Positions 1 through 8,748 of a stretch of 64,000 nucleotides of DNA are shown in pieces. Below the pieces are notes generated by a model. It searched no databases. It worked only from the letters and a program-made list of their open reading frames with translations, and had not been told where the DNA came from. The translations under genes and the position numbers were made by a program. Source of the DNA: HT1-32 sp040219025 (GTDB taxonomy: Bacteria; Pseudomonadota; Alphaproteobacteria; Rhodospirillales; HT1-32); assembly GCA_040219025.1 (NCBI GenBank), contig JAVJTE010000018.1, forward strand, positions 4,614 to 68,613. The letters are read 5' to 3'. The first letter of the stretch is position 1. Every line of letters begins with the position of its first letter.

Positions 1-888
1 GAACTTCGGTACGGCCTTGGCATTTGTCAGGGCAGCCTTGAATTCCGCCGATGTGGCGGCTTTCTCGACAGCGTCAGACAAAATCTCGACAATGGTATCA
101 TCAACCTTTGTGGAGACGGCGATAATCATGGGAGATGATACCGGGGTTGCGGTAACGCCCTTCTCGCTCAGCGTCGGAATGCTGTCTGCCAGCGGATAGC
201 GTTCTTCTGAATTGACCGCGAGCATGCGGATTTTTTCCTCGAACCCGGCCACCTGCTGTACGCCCATCCAGACATAATCGACCTGGCCACCCAGCAGGGC
301 TGCCCGGACTTCGCCGCCGCCCTTGAAGACCACGACCCGTGAGTCGAAACCGGATCCGCTCTGCAGCCCGATCGCGGCGGCGTGGTGCCAGCTGCCGTTG
401 CCGGCGACACCGTAGCTCATCCCCGGATTGGCCCGGGCATAGGCAACAAAGTCCTCGATGGTTTTGAACCGCTCATCTTCGGCCCGCACCGCGATACCCG
501 TGACAAGCTCGCCGATCATGCCAACCGTCTTGAAATCCTTGATCGGGTCAATCGGCTGCTGCTTGCGCAGTCCGTTGAGCATGAAGGTGCCGAATGACTG
601 GATCATGATGGTATGACCGTCATCGCGGGCATCCAGCAGGGCCTGCGCACCGATGAAGCCGCCGCCACCGGGCCGGTTAACGACCGTGATCGGCGTCTTC
701 AGAATGCCCTCCAGTTGCGAGGCCAGCGCCCGGGCGTGGGTATCGGTGCCGCCACCGGCACCTGAGGGAACGATCACGGTGATCGGTCGCTCCGGAAAAT
801 CGGCATGGGCGAGGGAGACACCGGCCAGCAATGTTGCGGCTGTCGCGAGAAGAGCAAGGCGGCGTAATTTTGCGTAGGCGGAGATCAT
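1..888 (-). CDS. Tripartite tricarboxylate transporter (TctC/Bug family) substrate-binding protein, 3' end outside window
   Basis: Reading leftward from an ATG at 888, the frame stays open to the window edge (296 codons), so the C-terminus is missing. It opens with a Sec signal peptide (basic start, hydrophobic core, cleavage near the HADFPERPI stretch). The mature start FPERPITVIVPSGAGGGTD and the NRPGGGGFIGAQAL stretch are characteristic of the Bug/TctC periplasmic receptor family, which hands carboxylates or other acids to a TctAB membrane pair. No tctA or tctB lies in the window; they may sit beyond position 1. The gene is divergent from the LysR gene at 1045, a usual arrangement for a regulated receptor. 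The substrate cannot be read from the sequence. Confidence 0.9.
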   Translation of the reverse strand, partial: MISAYAKLRRLALLATAATLLAGVSLAHADFPERPITVIVPSGAGGGTDTHARALASQLEGILKTPITVVNRPGGGGFIGAQALLDARDDGHTIMIQSFGTFMLNGLRKQQPIDPIKDFKTVGMIGELVTGIAVRAEDERFKTIEDFVAYARANPGMSYGVAGNGSWHHAAAIGLQSGSGFDSRVVVFKGGGEVRAALLGGQVDYVWMGVQQVAGFEEKIRMLAVNSEERYPLADSIPTLSEKGVTATPVSSPMIIAVSTKVDDTIVEILSDAVEKAATSAEFKAALTNAKAVPKF

Positions 889-979
889 GATCTGTCCTTC
901 CTGTCTGTCTGAACCGGAACCGATGGGGGCGTCGGTCCATCGACGGTTCTGTTTCTGTACCGTCATCGAGAGAAGAAGC

Positions 980-1004
980 TTCAATGATGTTTTTCTGTAT
1001 TGAA
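980..1004. promoter_or_regulatory. Candidate LysR-type operator between divergent genes
   Basis: An exact inverted repeat TTCAAT (980-985) / ATTGAA (999-1004) is separated by 13 bases in the intergenic region of the divergent TctC and LysR genes. LysR regulators commonly bind such interrupted dyads near their own start. The repeat covers the TTG at 1000, which argues against that codon as the LysR start. No binding data. Confidence 0.35.
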
Positions 1005-1044
1005 AATGCTATCTTGGAACTACTTGATGCAATTCAGGCATATT

Positions 1045-1968
1045 ATGGCAGAGTCATCGCCTCGCGCACTTCGCGCTTTTCTTGCTGTCGTCAACCATGG
1101 AACCGTCAGTGAAGCGGCGCGGCAGATGAATATGAGCCAGCCGGCGCTGGGTCGTCTGATACAGGGGCTGGAAGCTGATCTCGGGGTCAGCCTGTTCACG
1201 CGCCAGCGCAAGCGACTGCGTCCGACCGAGATGGCGCTGGATTTCGCCCGGGAGGTCGAACGGGTACTGGCGAACTTCGATGAACTGCCCCGCATGGTGT
1301 CCGAATACGAGACCGAGTCTGCCTCTGTGCTCCGTGTCGCCGCAGTGCCCCGCCTGGCCTATAGCCTCGTCGCACCGGCGTTTCAGCGTGTCCGGCAACG
1401 GTTCCCGAAGGCACGTCTTGTGATCGATGCCCGGCCGGGGCGGGAGATCGAACGCTGGGTCAACAGCAAGGTCTATGATCTTGGTCTGGCGACATTGCCG
1501 ATCTATCGCAGCAAGACCGATATCGAACTGTTCGGGCGCGTGCCGCTGCATGTCATCATGCGCAACGATGATCCGATGGCCGGGCGTGATGAAATCGAAA
1601 TTCGGGACATTCAGAGCCCTATGGTGCTGCCCATCAACGGGAACCTGATGCGTGAGCGGATTGACAATGCCTACCGTTCGGCCCGGTTGAACCCGATATC
1701 GCCTGTCGAGACATCGTCGTCGGCGCTTGCCTGTTATTTCGTTTCCCAGGGCTTTGGCTGCACAATTTCCGATCCTTACTCCGTTGATATCGATCCGGGG
1801 CGGCTTTGTTCCACCCCTCTGATTCCCCGGAGCTGGCTGGAACTGGCCTTTGTCGGCCCGAAATTACGGAAATCCTCGTCACTGTCCGATGCGTTCCGAC
1901 AGGCCATCCGCGCTGAAGTGACAGAGCGCGGCGGGGAGATGATTGCTGGTGACGCCGCCTCATCGTGA
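1045..1968 (+). CDS. LysR family transcriptional regulator
   Basis: About 307 residues from the ATG at 1045, the usual LysR length. The N-terminus has the winged helix-turn-helix (ALRAFLAVVNHGTVSEAA, then RQMNMSQPALGRLIQGLE, with LGVSLFTRQ), followed by a substrate-binding domain from about residue 85 that carries the effector and oligomerisation functions. In-frame starts also exist at 1000 (TTG), 1006 and 1027. I prefer 1045 because family members normally begin only a few residues before the first helix and because 1000 lies in the candidate operator at 980-1004. The divergent TctC-type receptor gene is the obvious target (inference). Confidence 0.92.
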   Translation: MAESSPRALRAFLAVVNHGTVSEAARQMNMSQPALGRLIQGLEADLGVSLFTRQRKRLRPTEMALDFAREVERVLANFDELPRMVSEYETESASVLRVAAVPRLAYSLVAPAFQRVRQRFPKARLVIDARPGREIERWVNSKVYDLGLATLPIYRSKTDIELFGRVPLHVIMRNDDPMAGRDEIEIRDIQSPMVLPINGNLMRERIDNAYRSARLNPISPVETSSSALACYFVSQGFGCTISDPYSVDIDPGRLCSTPLIPRSWLELAFVGPKLRKSSSLSDAFRQAIRAEVTERGGEMIAGDAASS

Positions 1969-1984
1969 TGGTAATCAGAGCGCG

Positions 1985-2365
1985 ATGACACAGACGGTTA
2001 CACCAGATTCTGTCCTCTTCAGACGGCTCCGGCGGGAGCGGCATTCCTTTGTCCTGCTCGCCCTGCTGCTATTCTCGCTGCAGTGGATTGTGCCGGTTGC
2101 AGCGACAGCCAGCGGATCTGTCGAGATCTGTTACGGTAATGGCGAGCCGGAGGGCGGTGCGAAGATTCATCCCGGGCATTGCCCCGGCGCCGCCGGTTGC
2201 GCCAGTCTCACCGGCGGGGGGCTGCCGGTTGCCGGGGCGTTTTCCCATGATCATCCCTGCCTGCCGGTCTCCGGCAAGCCGGAATGCCCGTCCAGCGGCT
2301 TGTCCGGTTCTGCCGGGCTGAACCCGTTTGATGCCTTTGGGCGCGGCCCTCCCCCTCATTCCTGA
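1985..2365 (+). CDS. Small exported Cys/His-rich protein (DUF2946-like)
   Basis: A 126-residue protein starting at ATG 1985, 16 bases after the LysR stop. After a basic N-terminus (RRLRRERH) there is one hydrophobic segment (about residues 18-36) ending in ATASG, a signal peptide or anchor. The exported part contains pairs of Cys and His (ICYGNG, HPGHCPGAAGC, HDHPCLPV, PECPSS), a pattern seen in DUF2946-type proteins near copper genes. It directly precedes PCuAC and Sco genes on the same strand, so a role in periplasmic copper handling is reasonable but inferred. The family assignment is tentative. Confidence 0.6.
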   Translation: MTQTVTPDSVLFRRLRRERHSFVLLALLLFSLQWIVPVAATASGSVEICYGNGEPEGGAKIHPGHCPGAAGCASLTGGGLPVAGAFSHDHPCLPVSGKPECPSSGLSGSAGLNPFDAFGRGPPPHS

Positions 2366-2430
2366 CGATCACAGATTTCATAGATATTGATCAATCGCGC
2401 CCGCAGTGGCGCATCTCAGGGAATGACGAA

Positions 2431-2910
2431 ATGTACGCTCTTATCAAACAGGCTGCGGTTGCAGCCACTCTTCTGCTGTTTTCCTCCTTTGCCGGTTCGG
2501 CGCATGAACTGAAACACGGTGATCTGGTGTTAATGCATCACTGGGTGCGTGCCACGCCGGAGAAGGCCCCGACCTCAGCCGGTTACCTCATTATTCGTAA
2601 CACCGGCAAGACGGCAGACCGGCTGGCCTCGGTTGAAAGCAGCATTGCCCGCAAGACCGAAATTCACACGATGACGATGGATGGCGGCGTGATGCGGATG
2701 CGCCAGCTTGTTGACGGCCTTGAAATTCCCGCTGGCGGCGAGGTTGCGCTGAAGCCGGGTGGAGAACATATCATGTTCATGGGGCTGAACGGTCAGGTCG
2801 AGGAAGGCTCTGACGTGACGGTTCGCCTGAACTTTGAGAAGGCCGGTCCGGTAGATGTTACCTTCCCGGTGCAGAAAAAGGATAACCACATGAAACACGG
2901 AACCCACTGA
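2431..2910 (+). CDS. Periplasmic copper chaperone, PCuAC family
   Basis: A 159-residue exported protein: signal peptide over residues 1-24 (cleavage near GSA-HE), then a single PCuAC (DUF461) cupredoxin-like domain. The Cu(I)-binding His/Met pattern is visible as H79 with M81/M83, M88 and M90, then H113 with M115 and M117 in GGEHIMFMGL. The C-terminal tail NHMKHGTH adds further Met/His ligands. PCuAC proteins deliver Cu(I) to the CuA site of cytochrome c oxidase and work with Sco, whose gene begins on the last base of this stop codon. The two are almost certainly cotranscribed. Confidence 0.93.
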   Translation: MYALIKQAAVAATLLLFSSFAGSAHELKHGDLVLMHHWVRATPEKAPTSAGYLIIRNTGKTADRLASVESSIARKTEIHTMTMDGGVMRMRQLVDGLEIPAGGEVALKPGGEHIMFMGLNGQVEEGSDVTVRLNFEKAGPVDVTFPVQKKDNHMKHGTH

Positions 2911-3524
2911 TGAACGGTATGAAGGTCCTGCGCTATGTCCTCTGGGGGCTGTGCGGTGCTGTCGGGATTGGCCTGGGCGTCCTCGCCTTCCGGGCCTTTG
3001 AACAGGGCACGGCCCCCGGTCAGCAGATATCACAGGCTGGCAAGTTCGGCGTCCCGTTCAGTCTGGTCCGTCATAATGGCGAGCCGGTTGACGAGACGCT
3101 GTTTGAGGGCAAGCCGTCGCTGGTCTATTTCGGCTTTACCTTCTGCCCCGATGTCTGCCCGACAACCCTGACCGACATGACCGTCTGGGCGGATGCGCTG
3201 GGGGATGATGCCGACCGGGTCAATCTGGTGTTCGTCACCGTTGACCCGGAACGCGATACGGCGGGGGTGATGAGCAATTACATCACCTCGTTCTCTGACC
3301 GTATCATCGGTGTCACCGGCGAGCCGGAGGCAGTGAAAGACATGTTGCGCGGCTACAAGGTCTATTTCTCGAAAGTCCCGCTGGAAGGCGGCGATTACAC
3401 AATGGACCATACCGCCGGTGTCTACATTCTCGACCGTCAGGGAGACTTCGCCGGGACCATTGCCTACGGCGCCAGTGAGGCAGATGCGCTTGCGAAAATC
3501 CGCAAGACACTCGACCGCAGCTGA
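2910..3524 (+). CDS. SCO1/SenC family copper-binding thioredoxin-fold protein
   Basis: 204 residues with an N-terminal membrane anchor (about residues 7-27) and a thioredoxin-like domain facing the periplasm. The Sco signature is complete: C79-P-D-V-C83, the VTVDPERDT stretch, and the distant copper ligand H167 in TMDHTAG. Sco proteins act as copper chaperones or thiol reductases in assembling the CuA centre of cytochrome oxidase. The ATG overlaps the stop of the PCuAC gene by one base (TGATG), indicating translational coupling. No oxidase genes lie in this window. Confidence 0.95.
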   Translation: MNGMKVLRYVLWGLCGAVGIGLGVLAFRAFEQGTAPGQQISQAGKFGVPFSLVRHNGEPVDETLFEGKPSLVYFGFTFCPDVCPTTLTDMTVWADALGDDADRVNLVFVTVDPERDTAGVMSNYITSFSDRIIGVTGEPEAVKDMLRGYKVYFSKVPLEGGDYTMDHTAGVYILDRQGDFAGTIAYGASEADALAKIRKTLDRS

Positions 3525-3562
3525 CCGTCGACTTGAGGCAAGGACAGGACTATATTGACGCC

Positions 3563-3700
3563 ATGAAACGGACCGCACTCATTGCCGCCGCCTTCATGGC
3601 GTCAAGCTTCCTGCTGGCCTTTGGTGCAAGCCTATGGGCCAGCCAGGGCGAGGCGTATTATATCTCCACCATTCTGACCGGCCTGCCGCACTGTTTCTGA
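3563..3700 (+). CDS. Small hydrophobic hypothetical protein (45 aa)
   Basis: A short open frame 38 bases after the sco stop: ATG at 3563, TGA at 3698-3700. The product starts MKRT, has one hydrophobic segment of about 20 residues (IAAAFMASSFLLAFGASLWA), and ends GLPHCF. It could be a small membrane or exported peptide of the copper operon; the terminal His-Cys is compatible with metal binding but proves nothing. Codon choice resembles the neighbours. No homologue is recognised. Confidence 0.4.
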   Translation: MKRTALIAAAFMASSFLLAFGASLWASQGEAYYISTILTGLPHCF

Positions 3701-3718
3701 CAGGGGGGCCGGTTCTGC

Positions 3719-4411
3719 TCAGCGCATATGCTGGGCGATGATGCCTAGTGCAATCGGCATGGCTGTTCGCCGGTCCATCCCCGGCCTCAGCCGCTCGTCA
3801 TACAACGTCCGGATCAGAATCCGGTCGGTCTCGGTCAGCGAATGCCGGACAATCCGGTCGTTGAAGATGCTTTCCTCGACAATCGTTGAATCATTCCGCA
3901 GTCCGAGCGCCTGGGTGACTTCCTGATAGATGCAGTGCCGTGTCTTCTCAACCGTATCTGTCGAGATATAGACATCGGCAAAGGCGATCTCGCCCGTTGA
4001 CCTGCGTCCGACACCGAAGGCACAGTTTGCCCGCTTGAAAGGTGTCTTGGCCCGGATTTCTGCCGTGCTCATGAAATGGATGCGAAAGGTCGCCTTTCGC
4101 TTGCTCAGTTTCTGTGTCATGAAGCCGAGTCCGGTCAGCTTGCCGAGATCATTCAGCAGGGCTGCCAGTTCCTTGAAATGCGCTTTCCCGCCGATGACAT
4201 TCACGATGGGTTGACGCTCCCAGCGTGACAGCGGGGCCTCCTCGCCGGTGGCTTCGAGGAACAGGGCGACTTTTTCGAAATGCAGCGAGACCCGCTCAAT
4301 CTCCTCCGGGCTGGCGGCCCGGACCGGGCTGAAGGTCGTCGTGATGACCAGCCCGGCCAGCACAAAAGCACTGGCCAGAGCGACAACCCGGCGGAGGATG
4401 GCGCGGGGCAT
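3719..4411 (-). CDS. DUF2927 family exported protein
   Basis: About 231 residues from ATG 4411, which lies one base past the stop of the upstream gene (4413-4415), suggesting cotranscription. A signal peptide covers roughly the first 30 residues (cleavage after SPVRAA). The body has the DUF2927 hallmarks: an ANCAFGVG segment, the HCIYQEVTQALGLRND block and ESIFND. These resemble degenerate metalloprotease-like surroundings, but no HEXXH motif is present. Function unknown in the family. In-frame starts upstream at 4426 and 4456 would overlap the neighbour's coding end. Confidence 0.8.
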   Translation of the reverse strand: MPRAILRRVVALASAFVLAGLVITTTFSPVRAASPEEIERVSLHFEKVALFLEATGEEAPLSRWERQPIVNVIGGKAHFKELAALLNDLGKLTGLGFMTQKLSKRKATFRIHFMSTAEIRAKTPFKRANCAFGVGRRSTGEIAFADVYISTDTVEKTRHCIYQEVTQALGLRNDSTIVEESIFNDRIVRHSLTETDRILIRTLYDERLRPGMDRRTAMPIALGIIAQHMR

Positions 4412-4412
4412 T

Positions 4413-5291
4413 CTATTTCCCGCCATAGCCCAGATAATCGGTCTTGCCGGCATCATAGAAGGCGCTGCGGCTGTAGCGTTCCAGAATATCGGCAGGGGGC
4501 CGCACGTCGGCGACGTCTGTCCCGGTGCGCATGTTCACCAGCGTCTTGTAGATGCCTTCGACAGCGGCTTTCCATGTCGGATGACCCTGCAGGCAGATAC
4601 GCACCCTTTCCGACGCCAGTCCTTCGAGATCCCTGAGGTCCGCCGGTGCGCCGCCCAGAACCAGCGGCAGGCTGGTGGCAGCGGTCGCGGCCAGCATCTG
4701 TTCCCGTGACTTGAAGCCGACGATGAACAGGGCATCAACACCGCAGGCTTCCATCGCCTTCAGCCGCTCGGCCAGTTCCGGTCCGTCGCAGAGACCGGCA
4801 TGGGTACGACCGAAGATACAAAGTTCAGGATCGCGGCGGGCGGCGAGGGCAGCCCGCAGCTTGCCTGTCATCTCGTCAATCGAGATCAGCTTTGCCAGCG
4901 GGCTTGAGGCATGGGGTGCCGGCAGCAGGGTATCCTCGATGGACAGGCCGGCAACGCCAGCAGTCTCCAGCTCGATGATGGTCCGGGCGACATTCAGCGC
5001 ATTGCCGTAGCCGTGGTCGGCATCGACACAGAGCGGCAGATCGCTGGCCCGGCAGATCCGTCGGCACTGGTCGGCAAACTCGGTCTGGGTCATCAGGGTG
5101 ATGTCGGGATCGCCGAGGATGACGTAGGAGGCGATGGAGCCGCCAAGCATGCCGATCTCGAAGCCGATATCTTCCGCCATGCGGATCGACATCGGGTCGA
5201 ACACGGGTGCGGGGTGAACGCATCGATCACCATTCAGAATTGCACGAAGTTTTTGTCGTCCGGAAATCGTCGTCACCTTGGTCTCCCTCAT
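4413..5291 (-). CDS. Isocitrate lyase/PEP mutase superfamily enzyme, oxaloacetate decarboxylase-like
   Basis: About 292 residues. Motifs include VFDPMSIRMAEDIGFE, MLGGSIAS, the metal-site block DADHGYGNALNVARTI and SIEDTLLPAPH. These resemble the Pseudomonas PA4872-type oxaloacetate decarboxylase branch rather than true lyases: the KKCGH catalytic loop of (methyl)isocitrate lyases is absent, and LLPAPHASSP stands in its place. The expected reaction is decarboxylation of oxaloacetate to pyruvate, or a related 2-oxo-acid C-C cleavage. ATG 5291 is chosen over 5339 because homology begins there. It lies beside the urate cluster, but a link is unproven. Confidence 0.82.
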   Translation of the reverse strand: MRETKVTTISGRQKLRAILNGDRCVHPAPVFDPMSIRMAEDIGFEIGMLGGSIASYVILGDPDITLMTQTEFADQCRRICRASDLPLCVDADHGYGNALNVARTIIELETAGVAGLSIEDTLLPAPHASSPLAKLISIDEMTGKLRAALAARRDPELCIFGRTHAGLCDGPELAERLKAMEACGVDALFIVGFKSREQMLAATAATSLPLVLGGAPADLRDLEGLASERVRICLQGHPTWKAAVEGIYKTLVNMRTGTDVADVRPPADILERYSRSAFYDAGKTDYLGYGGK

Positions 5292-5410
5292 GATGTTCGG
5301 ACAATAGAAGCATTCCGGACCATGGCGGGGCAAGCGCATCGCGATGGATATTTGTCACCTGACATGATTTCCGGCGCATGCCGGGTGCTGTGAAAACGGT
5401 TGTGTCCCGG

Positions 5411-6649
5411 CTACAGGCCGTTGTTTCGGTACCACCGGACAATCAGCTGCCGTTCCTCCGGCTCCATGTAGGAGACATTTGCCGGCGGCATGGCATGGGT
5501 CACACCGGACTGTATGAAGACCGCCTTTGCATGGGTCAGAATGTCATTTTCGGTTTCCAGCCGGACATTCTTTGGCGCGGTGGCAATGCCGTCCCATCCC
5601 GGTTCCGTTGCGTGACACATGGAACAGCGCCCCTGCACAGTGATGACGACATCCTCGAACCCGGCGGCGGATGCCAGTTGCTGCTGCTGTCGGGTCAGCG
5701 GGCGCTCTGCGGCCTGGTCCGGCCCGTCCGGATTCAGCCAGAGCGGGGCTAGTGACAGCAGGATGATAACAGCGAAGACAACAACAGTCGCCGGTATCGT
5801 CCAGACAGGTGTTGCGCCCCCGGCATGACGGGTGTTGAAGAAATGCCGGATGGTGACCCCCATCAGGAAGACCAGACTGGCAATGATCCAGTTGTAATCG
5901 CTGGCAAAGGCAAGGGGGTAGTGGTTCGACAGCATCAGGAAGATGACAGGCAGGGTCAGGTAATTGTTGTGGGTCGAGCGCAGCTTGGCGGTCTTGCCAT
6001 ATTTCGCATCCGGTATGCGCCCGGCTTTCAGGTCGGCGACGACGATCTTCTGGTTCGGAATGATGACGATGAACACATTGGCCGACATCACGGTCGCCGT
6101 GACGATGCCCAGATGCAGCAGGGCCGCGCGGCCGGTAAAGACATGGGTGAAGGCCCAGGCCAGGACCACGATGATGGCGTAGAGCACAATCATCAGCAGG
6201 GTTGCGTTGTCGCCCAGCCTGCTGCGGCAGAGCAGGTCATAGCCGAACCAGCCCAGCACGATGATACCGAGCGAAATCGCGATCCCCGCATAGGCCGGGA
6301 TATCAAGGACGTCGGGGTCGACCAGATAAAGATCGGCACCGGCATAATAGACGAGGCAGAGCAGGATAAAGCCGGACATCCAGGTCCAGTAGCTTTCCCA
6401 CTTGAACCAGATCAGATGTTCCGGCAGCGCCTCCGGGGCGATCATGTATTTGCGGATATGGTAGAAGCCGCCGCCGTGAACCTGCCATTCCTCGCCACTG
6501 ACACCCGGCGGCAGGTCGGGGGATTTCCGTAAACCCAGATCAAGGGCGATGAAGTAGAAGCTGGATCCGATCCAGGCAATTGCGGTGATGACATGCAGCC
6601 ACCGGGCCGCGAATTCCAGCCAGTCCATGACCATGATCATCTCTATCAT
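5411..6649 (-). CDS. puuD: Membrane-bound urate oxidase with C-terminal cytochrome c domain (PuuD)
   Basis: 412 residues. About eight transmembrane helices fill residues 10-305 (MDWLEFAARWLHVITAIAWIG is typical of PuuD), followed by a cytochrome c domain with the haem motif C342-S-M-C345-H346. PuuD oxidises urate to 5-hydroxyisourate and passes electrons through its haem domain to the respiratory chain, avoiding the hydrogen peroxide made by soluble uricase. A GAGAGG ribosome site precedes ATG 6649. The neighbouring uraH, puuE-uraD, alc and allA genes supply all later steps, so the assignment is firm. 138 bases separate it from uraH upstream. Confidence 0.95.
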   Translation of the reverse strand: MIEMIMVMDWLEFAARWLHVITAIAWIGSSFYFIALDLGLRKSPDLPPGVSGEEWQVHGGGFYHIRKYMIAPEALPEHLIWFKWESYWTWMSGFILLCLVYYAGADLYLVDPDVLDIPAYAGIAISLGIIVLGWFGYDLLCRSRLGDNATLLMIVLYAIIVVLAWAFTHVFTGRAALLHLGIVTATVMSANVFIVIIPNQKIVVADLKAGRIPDAKYGKTAKLRSTHNNYLTLPVIFLMLSNHYPLAFASDYNWIIASLVFLMGVTIRHFFNTRHAGGATPVWTIPATVVVFAVIILLSLAPLWLNPDGPDQAAERPLTRQQQQLASAAGFEDVVITVQGRCSMCHATEPGWDGIATAPKNVRLETENDILTHAKAVFIQSGVTHAMPPANVSYMEPEERQLIVRWYRNNGL

Positions 6650-6787
6650 CGCATCCTCTCCCTGCTGACGCGCGCAAGACTAGCAGATTTGATTGTTCCT
6701 GCTATCCAGATAATCAGCAAAGCCTTTCAGGCTGATGAGGGTAATAACGGGGTGGTTGCCGGGGAGCATGCCGGTGAAGATACAGGA

Positions 6788-7147
6788 TCAGCTGCCCCGG
6801 TAGGTTGAATAGCCGTAGGGCGACAGCAGCAGCGGGACATGATAATGCGATGCGGGGTCGGAAATACCGAACCGGACCGGTATTTCATCCAGGAATTTCG
6901 GCTCGGTCTGCCCTTTTGCGTGGCTGTCCAGATAGGCTCCGGCCCGGAAAACCAGCTCGTAGCTGCCGGTCCGGAACTCCTCCTCCGGCAGGATCGGGCT
7001 GTCGGTGCGGCCATCCGCATTGGTGACGGCGGTGCGGATCAGTGTCCGCTGATCGCCGTCGATCCGGTAGAGTGTAATCTCCAGCCCGGCGGCGGGCCGT
7101 CCGCGTGCGGTATCGAGAACATGGGTTGTCAGAAAGCCTGTATTCAT
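6788..7147 (-). CDS. uraH: 5-hydroxyisourate hydrolase (transthyretin-like)
   Basis: 119 residues, the full length for HIU hydrolase. The N-terminal TTHVLDTARGRPAAGLEI block holds the family His. The central part includes RTAVTNADGRTDSPIL, and the protein ends in the diagnostic C-terminal YRGS. It converts 5-hydroxyisourate to OHCU, the second step of urate breakdown, between PuuD and the UraD domain. It reads with puuD and is divergent from the puuE-uraD gene. A near-perfect stem-loop lies in its leader at 7149-7176. Confidence 0.96.
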   Translation of the reverse strand: MNTGFLTTHVLDTARGRPAAGLEITLYRIDGDQRTLIRTAVTNADGRTDSPILPEEEFRTGSYELVFRAGAYLDSHAKGQTEPKFLDEIPVRFGISDPASHYHVPLLLSPYGYSTYRGS

Positions 7148-7148
7148 C

Positions 7149-7176
7149 GTCTGATGACCTTTCGGTGTCGTCAGAC
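7149..7176. promoter_or_regulatory. Stem-loop or operator in the uraH leader
   Basis: Arms 7149-7158 (GTCTGATGAC) and 7167-7176 (GTCGTCAGAC) pair over ten positions with one G-T wobble around an eight-base loop, immediately upstream of the uraH ATG at 7147. In the divergent uraH / puuE-uraD intergenic region this could be a protein-binding dyad or an mRNA leader hairpin affecting ribosome access. Function is inferred. Confidence 0.35.
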
Positions 7177-7291
7177 CTATGATGAGCCAGACCGGAATGT
7201 TTGAAAACAGTTCCCGCAGGAAAGTCTTTCAGTATTTTTGTGAAGACTGCGGGGACGGTTTTGACCTGATAGTGAATGGAGCAGGCAACTG

Positions 7292-8734
7292 ATGGATGAG
7301 TCGGGCCGTATGGCTGGATACCCTCGTGACATGGATGGCTATGGTGCCCGGGCCCCTGACCCGAAATGGCCGGGCGGTGCGCGCATTGCCGTGCAGATTG
7401 TCCTGAACTATGAGGAGGGCGGCGAGAACAGCATCCTGCATGGCGATGCCGCCTCCGAAGCCTTCCTGTCGGAGATCGTCGGCGCGGCGGCCTGGCCCGG
7501 ACAGCGGCACTGGAACATGGAATCGATCTATGAATATGGTGCCCGTGCCGGTTTCTGGCGGCTGCACCGGCTGTTCACTGAATTCGGCATCCCGGTCACT
7601 GTCTATGGTGTTGCCACCGCGCTGGCCCGTTCACCCCGGCAGGTCGATGCGATGCAGTCGGCGGGATGGGAAATTGCCAGCCATGGCCTGAAATGGATCG
7701 ATTATCGCGACCATTCGCCGGAGGCCGAACGGGCCGATATGCAGGAGGCAATTCGTCTGCATACGGAGGTTTGCGGCGAGCGGCCGCGCGGATGGTATAC
7801 CGGGCGCTGTTCCGTCAACACGGTTGATCTGGTGGCCGCGGAAGGCGGGTTCGACTATGTCGCCGACAGCTACGCCGACGATCTGCCCTACTGGCATCGC
7901 AAGCCGGACGGCTCAGCACAGCTTGTCGTGCCCTACACGCTGGATGCCAATGACATGCGGTTTGCGACGCCGCAGGGCTTCAATGCCGGCGAGCAGTTCT
8001 TCAGTTATCTGAAAGACAGTTTCGATGTCCTGTACAGCGAAGGTGCTGCCGGCTCGGCAAAGATGCTGTCAGTTGGCCTGCATTGCCGCCTGATCGGCAG
8101 GCCGGGCCGTCTCATGGCTCTCCGGCGTTTTCTCGAATATGCCCGCAGCCATGAGGCCGTCTGGTTTGCGACCCGCCTCGATATTGCCCGGCACTGGCAG
8201 AAGATCCATCCGTTTCGCGATAGCGGGTTGCGCCCCGGTGATCTGTCGGAAGCAGAGTTTGTCGCAAAATTCGGCGGCATATTCGAACATTCCCCCTGGG
8301 TTGCCGAACGCGCCTGGAAGCTGGAACGGGGTCCGGCCCATGATACGGCAACGGGTTTGCACAGCGCCCTGAAACGCTGCTTCCGGTCAGCCGGTGATGA
8401 CGAGAAGCTGGCGCTGCTGAATGCGCATCCCGATCTGGCGGGCAAGCTGGCGCAGGCAAAACGGCTGACCGAACAGTCAGCCGGCGAGCAGGCCTCTGCC
8501 GGGCTTGATGCCCTGACGGATGAAGAACGGGCAGTCTTTCAGCAGCTGAATGCGACTTATGTGGAAAAGTTCGGCTTTCCGTTCATTATCGCGGTAAAGG
8601 GACTGACGAAGGGCCAGATCCTCGACGCCTTCCGGCACCGTATCGACCATGACTATGACAGCGAGTTTTCCGAAGCCTGCCGGCAGGTGGAGCGCATTAC
8701 GCTGCTTCGCCTCCGCGACATTTTACCCGACTGA
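7292..8734 (+). CDS. puuE: PuuE-type allantoinase fused to OHCU decarboxylase (UraD)
   Basis: 480 residues with two domains. Residues 1 to about 310 are a polysaccharide-deacetylase-fold, metal-independent allantoinase of the PuuE type (RIAVQIVLNYEEGGENS, NMESIYEYGARAGFWR, ASHGLKWIDYRDHS, RGWYTGRCS). Residues about 320-480 are a complete OHCU decarboxylase (catalytic H379 in AHPDLAGK, and FPFIIAVKGL). One polypeptide therefore carries OHCU to S-allantoin decarboxylation and allantoin ring opening to allantoate, non-consecutive as domains but consecutive as reactions. It is 14 bases ahead of the allantoicase gene. The frame is open throughout, so it is not a frameshift artefact. Confidence 0.95.
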   Translation: MDESGRMAGYPRDMDGYGARAPDPKWPGGARIAVQIVLNYEEGGENSILHGDAASEAFLSEIVGAAAWPGQRHWNMESIYEYGARAGFWRLHRLFTEFGIPVTVYGVATALARSPRQVDAMQSAGWEIASHGLKWIDYRDHSPEAERADMQEAIRLHTEVCGERPRGWYTGRCSVNTVDLVAAEGGFDYVADSYADDLPYWHRKPDGSAQLVVPYTLDANDMRFATPQGFNAGEQFFSYLKDSFDVLYSEGAAGSAKMLSVGLHCRLIGRPGRLMALRRFLEYARSHEAVWFATRLDIARHWQKIHPFRDSGLRPGDLSEAEFVAKFGGIFEHSPWVAERAWKLERGPAHDTATGLHSALKRCFRSAGDDEKLALLNAHPDLAGKLAQAKRLTEQSAGEQASAGLDALTDEERAVFQQLNATYVEKFGFPFIIAVKGLTKGQILDAFRHRIDHDYDSEFSEACRQVERITLLRLRDILPD

Positions 8735-8748
8735 GAACAGGACCTCCG

